Source: Heyndrickxia ginsengihumi
GTDB lineage: Bacteria; Bacillota; Bacilli; Bacillales; Bacillaceae_C
Length of the DNA: 64,000 nt
Reading direction: 5' to 3'
Assembly: GCF_011008565.1 (NCBI RefSeq)
Contig: NZ_JAAIWK010000001.1
Span: forward strand, 247,081-311,080
The notes under the pieces were generated by a model. The model was not told where the DNA came from, ran no database searches, and saw only the letters and a list, made by a program, of their open reading frames with translations. The first letter of the stretch is position 1; the number at the start of each line of letters is the position of its first letter. Shown one piece after another: positions 59,976-64,000 of the stretch. Made by a program: the position numbers and the translations under genes.

Positions 59976-62444
59976 ATGGCTGAAACACCAGAATCTAATG
60001 TAGTAGAAGTAAATTTAAGCCAAGAAATGCGAACATCATTTCTTGATTATGCAATGAGTGTTATCGTTTCAAGGGCCATTCCTGATGTGCGTGATGGACT
60101 AAAACCCGTTCACCGTAGAATTTTATATGCGATGAATGATCTAGGAATGACTCCTGACAAAGCTTATAAGAAATCCGCGCGTATTGTTGGGGAAGTAATT
60201 GGTAAGTACCATCCGCACGGTGATTCCGCTGTTTATGAAACAATGGTACGTATGGCTCAGGATTTTAGCTATCGATATATGCTTGTTGACGGACACGGGA
60301 ATTTTGGTTCGGTAGATGGAGATCCTGCTGCAGCAATGCGTTATACAGAGGCAAGGATGTCTAAAATTTCCCTAGAGCTACTACGTGATATTAATAAAGA
60401 TACGATTGATTATCAAGATAACTATGACGGTTCAGAAAAAGAGCCTGCTGTTTTGCCTGCTCGTTTTCCAAATTTGCTTGTTAATGGTTCATCTGGGATT
60501 GCAGTTGGAATGGCGACAAATATTCCACCGCATCAACTAGGGGAAGTCATTGATGGTATTCTAGCTTTAAGTAGAGATCGTGATATTTCTATCCAAGCAT
60601 TGATGGAGCATATTCCAGGTCCGGATTTCCCTACTGCTGGATTAATTGTGGGCAGAAGCGGAATCCGCCGGGCCTATGAAACAGGAAGAGGTTCAATTAC
60701 TTTAAGAGCACGTGTAGAAATTGAGCAAAAATCAAATGGTAGAGAATCTATTATTGTTCATGAACTTCCTTATCAAGTGAATAAAGCAAAGTTAATTGAA
60801 CGTATTGCGGAATTAGTTCATGAAAAGAGAATAGATGGTATTACTGATTTGCGTGATGAATCAGACCGAAATGGTATGCGTATGGTGATTGAATTACGAA
60901 GAGATGCCAATGCGAATGTTGTCTTGAATAATCTTTACAAACATACAGCCATGCAGACGACATTCGGCATTAATCTGCTTGCCTTAGTAGAAGGACAGCC
61001 AAAGGTCCTTAACTTGAAACAAGCATTACAATATTATCTTGAGCATCAGGAAGTGGTGATCCGCCGCAGGACTGCCTTTGAACTAAGAAAAGCAGAGGCA
61101 CGGGCGCATATTCTAGAAGGACTTCGAATTGCACTTGATCATATTGATGCGATTATCAATTTAATTCGTTCATCACAAACAACTGAAATTGCCCGCAACG
61201 GGTTAATGGAACAGTTCTCGTTATCTGAAAAACAAGCACAAGCAATTCTTGATATGCGTTTACAACGTTTGACAGGTTTAGAACGAGAAAAAATTGAAGA
61301 AGAATATCAAGGACTAGTGAAATTAATTGCGGAATTAAAGGCAATTTTAGCAGATGAACAAAAAGTACTCGATATCATTCGCGAAGAGCTATTAGAAATC
61401 AAGGATCGCTTTAATGATGAAAGACGTACTGAGATTATAGCGGGCAGTATTGATCAAATTGAAGATGAAGATTTGATCCCGCGTGAAAATATAGCAATTA
61501 CTTTAACACATAATGGTTATATAAAACGGCTCCCTATTTCAACTTACCGAAGTCAAAAAAGAGGCGGCAGAGGTATACAAGGAATGGGGACAAATGAGGA
61601 TGATTTTGTTGAGCATCTTTTAACCACTTCTACCCATGATACGATACTATTTTTCACTAACAAAGGTAAAGCTTATCGTAAAAAAGGATATGAAATTCCT
61701 GAATTTGGGCGGACGGCAAAAGGAATACCAATTGTCAACCTGCTTGAAATTGATAAAGGCGAGTGGATCAATACAATGATTCGCGTAGAAGAGTTTGTGG
61801 AAAATTCCTATTTATTCTTTACGACGAGAAGCGGAATTTCCAAACGCACACCATTATCAGATTTTGCTAATATTCGAACAAACGGCTTAATTGCCATTCA
61901 CCTTAAGGAAGAGGATGAACTCATTTCTGTTAAATTAACAGATGGAAACAAAGATATTATTATAGGGACTAAAAATGGTATGTTAATTCGTTTCCCAGAA
62001 ACCGATGTACGTTCGATGGGAAGAACTGCAACAGGGGTAAAAGGGATTACCTTATCAGACAATGATGAAGTCGTTGGAATGGAAATTTTAGAAGAAAATA
62101 ATGACGTATTGATTGTTACAAAGAATGGCTACGGTAAAAGAACAAAAGAAGAAGAATACCGAGTTCAAAGCCGTGGTGGAAAAGGCTTAAAAACTTGTAA
62201 TATTACAAGTAAAAACGGCCCTCTTGTAGCGGTGAAAACTGTTACGGGTGAAGAGGATCTTATGCTGATTACCGCTGGTGGAGTAATGATCCGCATCGCA
62301 GTTGATGAAATTTCCTGTCTAGGCCGAAATACACTTGGAGTTAAGCTAATTAAGCTAGATGAAGATGGATATGTTGCAACTGTCGCGAAGGTTGAAAAAG
62401 AAGAAGAAAATGATGAGGATATATTAGAAGAAGAGCAAGAATAA
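59976..62444 (+). CDS. gyrA: DNA gyrase subunit A
   Basis: 822 residues. Catalytic Tyr123 in [11 protein letters not shown]; the quinolone-resistance region [11 protein letters not shown] has Ser84 and Glu88, the susceptible residues. C-terminal beta-pinwheel with [16 protein letters not shown] before it. ATG 59976 follows AGGAGG. Confidence 0.97.
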   Translation: MAETPESNVVEVNLSQEMRTSFLDYAMSVIVSRAIPDVRDGLKPVHRRILYAMNDLGMTPDKAYKKSARIVGEVIGKYHPHGDSAVYETMVRMAQDFSYRYMLVDGHGNFGSVDGDPAAAMRYTEARMSKISLELLRDINKDTIDYQDNYDGSEKEPAVLPARFPNLLVNGSSGIAVGMATNIPPHQLGEVIDGILALSRDRDISIQALMEHIPGPDFPTAGLIVGRSGIRRAYETGRGSITLRARVEIEQKSNGRESIIVHELPYQVNKAKLIERIAELVHEKRIDGITDLRDESDRNGMRMVIELRRDANANVVLNNLYKHTAMQTTFGINLLALVEGQPKVLNLKQALQYYLEHQEVVIRRRTAFELRKAEARAHILEGLRIALDHIDAIINLIRSSQTTEIARNGLMEQFSLSEKQAQAILDMRLQRLTGLEREKIEEEYQGLVKLIAELKAILADEQKVLDIIREELLEIKDRFNDERRTEIIAGSIDQIEDEDLIPRENIAITLTHNGYIKRLPISTYRSQKRGGRGIQGMGTNEDDFVEHLLTTSTHDTILFFTNKGKAYRKKGYEIPEFGRTAKGIPIVNLLEIDKGEWINTMIRVEEFVENSYLFFTTRSGISKRTPLSDFANIRTNGLIAIHLKEEDELISVKLTDGNKDIIIGTKNGMLIRFPETDVRSMGRTATGVKGITLSDNDEVVGMEILEENNDVLIVTKNGYGKRTKEEEYRVQSRGGKGLKTCNITSKNGPLVAVKTVTGEEDLMLITAGGVMIRIAVDEISCLGRNTLGVKLIKLDEDGYVATVAKVEKEEENDEDILEEEQE

Positions 62445-62469
62445 AAAAGTGATATTGATTTATTTATTA

Positions 62470-62497
62470 AGAGACATTCTCTGGAATGTCTCTTTTT
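62470..62497 (+). terminator. Terminator of gyrA
   Basis: AGAGACATTC and GAATGTCTCT pair around four bases, followed by TTTT. Confidence 0.8.
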
Positions 62498-62542
62498 GAT
62501 ACAATGTGCTTTAAGAGAGGTTTTCGTTAGGGGTTGGAGATC

Positions 62543-63646
62543 ATGAAGATAAAAACGGCAAATTTAAAGGTTGGTTATATATTAACGGAGGACGTTATTG
62601 GGAAGTCTTTAACGCCGCTAGTTCCTAAAAAAACAATGATTACTGAACAAATTATAGAGGTTTTGAGGGAATTTGCGATAGAAGAAGTCGTAGCTGAGCA
62701 AGAGGAATCTCTTCAGCTAAGCAGCGATTTAAATATTACTGGATCAGATATAAATAATACAACGAACATATATCAAAAACATGGGCAAACAGAATTGTCG
62801 CTCCCATTCGATAAATTATACCAAGAGGCTGTTCAAGGCTACAAAAAAGATTTCAAAAATTGGCAAGCAGGCGCGGGAATTGAAGTTGGAAGTGTAAGGG
62901 GATATTTCCTCCCATTACTTCAAATGCTAGAAGAGGATTATACAAATATTTTATATGTACATAAACTGGCGAATATAGAGGATTACTTTTACCATCATTC
63001 TATTTCAGTAGGGTTATTTAGCGGTATTATCGCACAAAGAATGGGATTTGAAAAAGGTGAGTATTATCAAGCTGCGCTAGCTGGATGTCTAGCTGATATA
63101 GGAATGGCCAAAGTATCAAATTATATTTTTAGAAAAAAGGGGACTCTTACTGATGATGAAATTAGTGAGATTCACACACATCCTATTAATAGTTTAAAAA
63201 TGATTCAGGAATCTTCTTCATTAAAATCTAGTACTAAACTGGCAATCTTACAGCATCATGAGAGACTAGATGGGAGCGGCTATCCATTTGGGGAAAACTC
63301 AAAGCGGATTCCTATGTTATCAAGAATCATTGCTGTTGCAGATGCCTATCATGCGTCTATATGTGATCACTTATATAAAGAGAAAAAGAGTCCAATTGCG
63401 TCGATTATTGAACTTATGGAAGACTATTTTGGGAAGTTTGACATAAAAGTCTTAGAAGTTTTAATGTCCATTGTTGCTAAGCTATCAATTGGTACAAAAG
63501 TATTGCTTTCAAATAATGAAAAAGCTGAAGTTATTTATATGAAATCGGCAGCAATTACGAGACCTATAGTAAAAACTACGTTGGATAGCAAGATTATTGA
63601 TTTAGAGAAAAAGCGCGATTTATTTATCGAAGAAATTCTGAAGTAG
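62543..63646 (+). CDS. HD-GYP-like phosphohydrolase with a degenerate HD motif
   Basis: 367 residues; ATG 62543 is nine bases after AGGGG. The HD-GYP layout is recognisable: YFYHHSISVG, EISEIHTHPI, QHHERLDGSGYPFG and VADAYHAS. The key HDIGK box instead reads LADIGM, so one metal-binding His and the usual Lys are lost while the Asp remains. HD-GYP enzymes hydrolyse cyclic di-GMP; this one may be inactive or regulatory. The N-terminal 100 residues match nothing I recognise. A similar gene follows gyrA in other Bacillus species. Confidence 0.85.
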   Translation: MKIKTANLKVGYILTEDVIGKSLTPLVPKKTMITEQIIEVLREFAIEEVVAEQEESLQLSSDLNITGSDINNTTNIYQKHGQTELSLPFDKLYQEAVQGYKKDFKNWQAGAGIEVGSVRGYFLPLLQMLEEDYTNILYVHKLANIEDYFYHHSISVGLFSGIIAQRMGFEKGEYYQAALAGCLADIGMAKVSNYIFRKKGTLTDDEISEIHTHPINSLKMIQESSSLKSSTKLAILQHHERLDGSGYPFGENSKRIPMLSRIIAVADAYHASICDHLYKEKKSPIASIIELMEDYFGKFDIKVLEVLMSIVAKLSIGTKVLLSNNEKAEVIYMKSAAITRPIVKTTLDSKIIDLEKKRDLFIEEILK

Positions 63647-63701
63647 TTACTATATAGGTTATTTCATCACTTCGGATACATGATATATATTTATGAACAT
63701 G

Positions 63702-63730
63702 TTGCATTTTATTGTAAAAACTGCTACAAT
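63702..63730 (+). promoter_or_regulatory. rRNA promoter P1
   Basis: TTGCAT and TACAAT are separated by 17 bases; first of two tandem promoters before 16S. Confidence 0.6.
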
Positions 63731-63786
63731 AACTCTTGTCCATTTTTAGAATCTATTAGTTATTCTATTATTAATTTAAAAAAATG

Positions 63787-63815
63787 TTGACGAAATAAAA
63801 TTATCATGTTATTAT
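63787..63815 (+). promoter_or_regulatory. rRNA promoter P2
   Basis: TTGACG and TATTAT are separated by 17 bases, 85 bases after P1. The leader downstream has the usual GATCTTTGAAAACTGAACAAA. Confidence 0.75.
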
Positions 63816-63903
63816 ATAAAAGTCGCATGAAGATGTGATGAATTGATCTTTGAAAACTGAACAAAACGAAACGTCAATTTTTTTATGAGCTTATATCAAA
63901 TAT

Positions 63904-64000
63904 CTTTTTGGAGAGTTTGATCCTGGCTCAGGACGAACGCTGGCGGCGTGCCTAATACATGCAAGTCGAGCGAACTGATGAAGAGCTTGCTTTTGATCAG
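63904..64000 (+). rRNA. rrnO-16S: 16S ribosomal RNA, 5' end (partial)
   Basis: GGAGAGTTTGATCCTGGCTC (63910-63929) and the following AGGACGAACGCTGGCGGCGTG are universal 16S 5' sequence. The V1 loop AACTGATGAAGAGCTTGC is of Bacillaceae type. Runs off the window edge. Confidence 0.97.

Noticed and set aside
60210..60245. Quinolone-resistance mutation in gyrA
   Set aside because: Ser84 and Glu88 are both present, the susceptible state.

Overview
The window is the replication-origin neighbourhood of a spore-forming, low-GC Gram-positive bacterium of the Bacillaceae. The evidence is the Bacillus-type order rpmH-dnaA-dnaN-yaaA-recF-remB-gyrB-gyrA-16S rRNA on one side of oriC and rnpA-spoIIIJ-jag-mnmE-mnmG-rsmG-noc-parA-parB on the other, the walRKHIJ-htrA operon, and sporulation genes such as spoIIIJ, yyaC and noc. 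Nearly every gene left of about 52.8 kb is on the minus strand and nearly every core gene to the right is on the plus strand, so genes point away from oriC. The species cannot be fixed from the 97 bases of 16S present.

Region 1 (1 to about 15.2 kb) is a mobile island ending exactly at the 3' end of rlmH. Its gene content is that of a staphylococcal cassette chromosome (SCC): a large serine recombinase of Ccr type, a D5/SF3-type primase-helicase resembling Cch, and a RadC, DUF1643, SAUGI-like and DUF960 gene cluster. The junction beside rlmH closely resembles the SCC junction of staphylococci. The cargo includes a six-gene cluster at the left edge: two membrane mini-peptides, a 103-residue protein, a DUF6414/ClpB pair matching the Dodola phage-defence system, and a SIR2-domain gene cut by the window edge. 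Nearest rlmH lie an EVE-domain protein, a beta-class DNA methyltransferase and a restriction endonuclease fused to an XRE DNA-binding domain. The small recombinase partner has lost its catalytic residues. The other end of the island is outside the window.

Region 2 (15.2 to 23 kb) holds rlmH, htrA and the walJ-I-H-K-R cell-wall signalling operon. Region 3 (23.3 to 26.6 kb) is a small catabolic insertion with a LysR regulator, a UbiD-type phenolic-acid decarboxylase, its small zinc subunit and a decayed UbiX gene, followed by tRNA-Phe and tRNA-Asp. Region 4 (26.8 to 40.7 kb) carries purA, dnaB helicase, rplI, gdpP, yybS, the rpsF-ssb-rpsR operon, the riboflavin operon under an FMN riboswitch, and ychF. 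Region 5 (40.6 to 52.8 kb) has an MscS channel, yyaC, parA/parB, noc, tRNA-modification genes and the RNase P protein.

Region 6 (52.8 to 64 kb) is oriC itself: DnaA boxes on both sides of dnaA, a DnaA-trio and AT-rich unwinding element before dnaN, then the replication and gyrase genes, a degenerate HD-GYP protein and a tandem-promoter rRNA operon whose 16S gene runs off the right edge. Three parS-like sites (in walK, between rpsF and ssb, and in parB) show that this is also the segregation centre.
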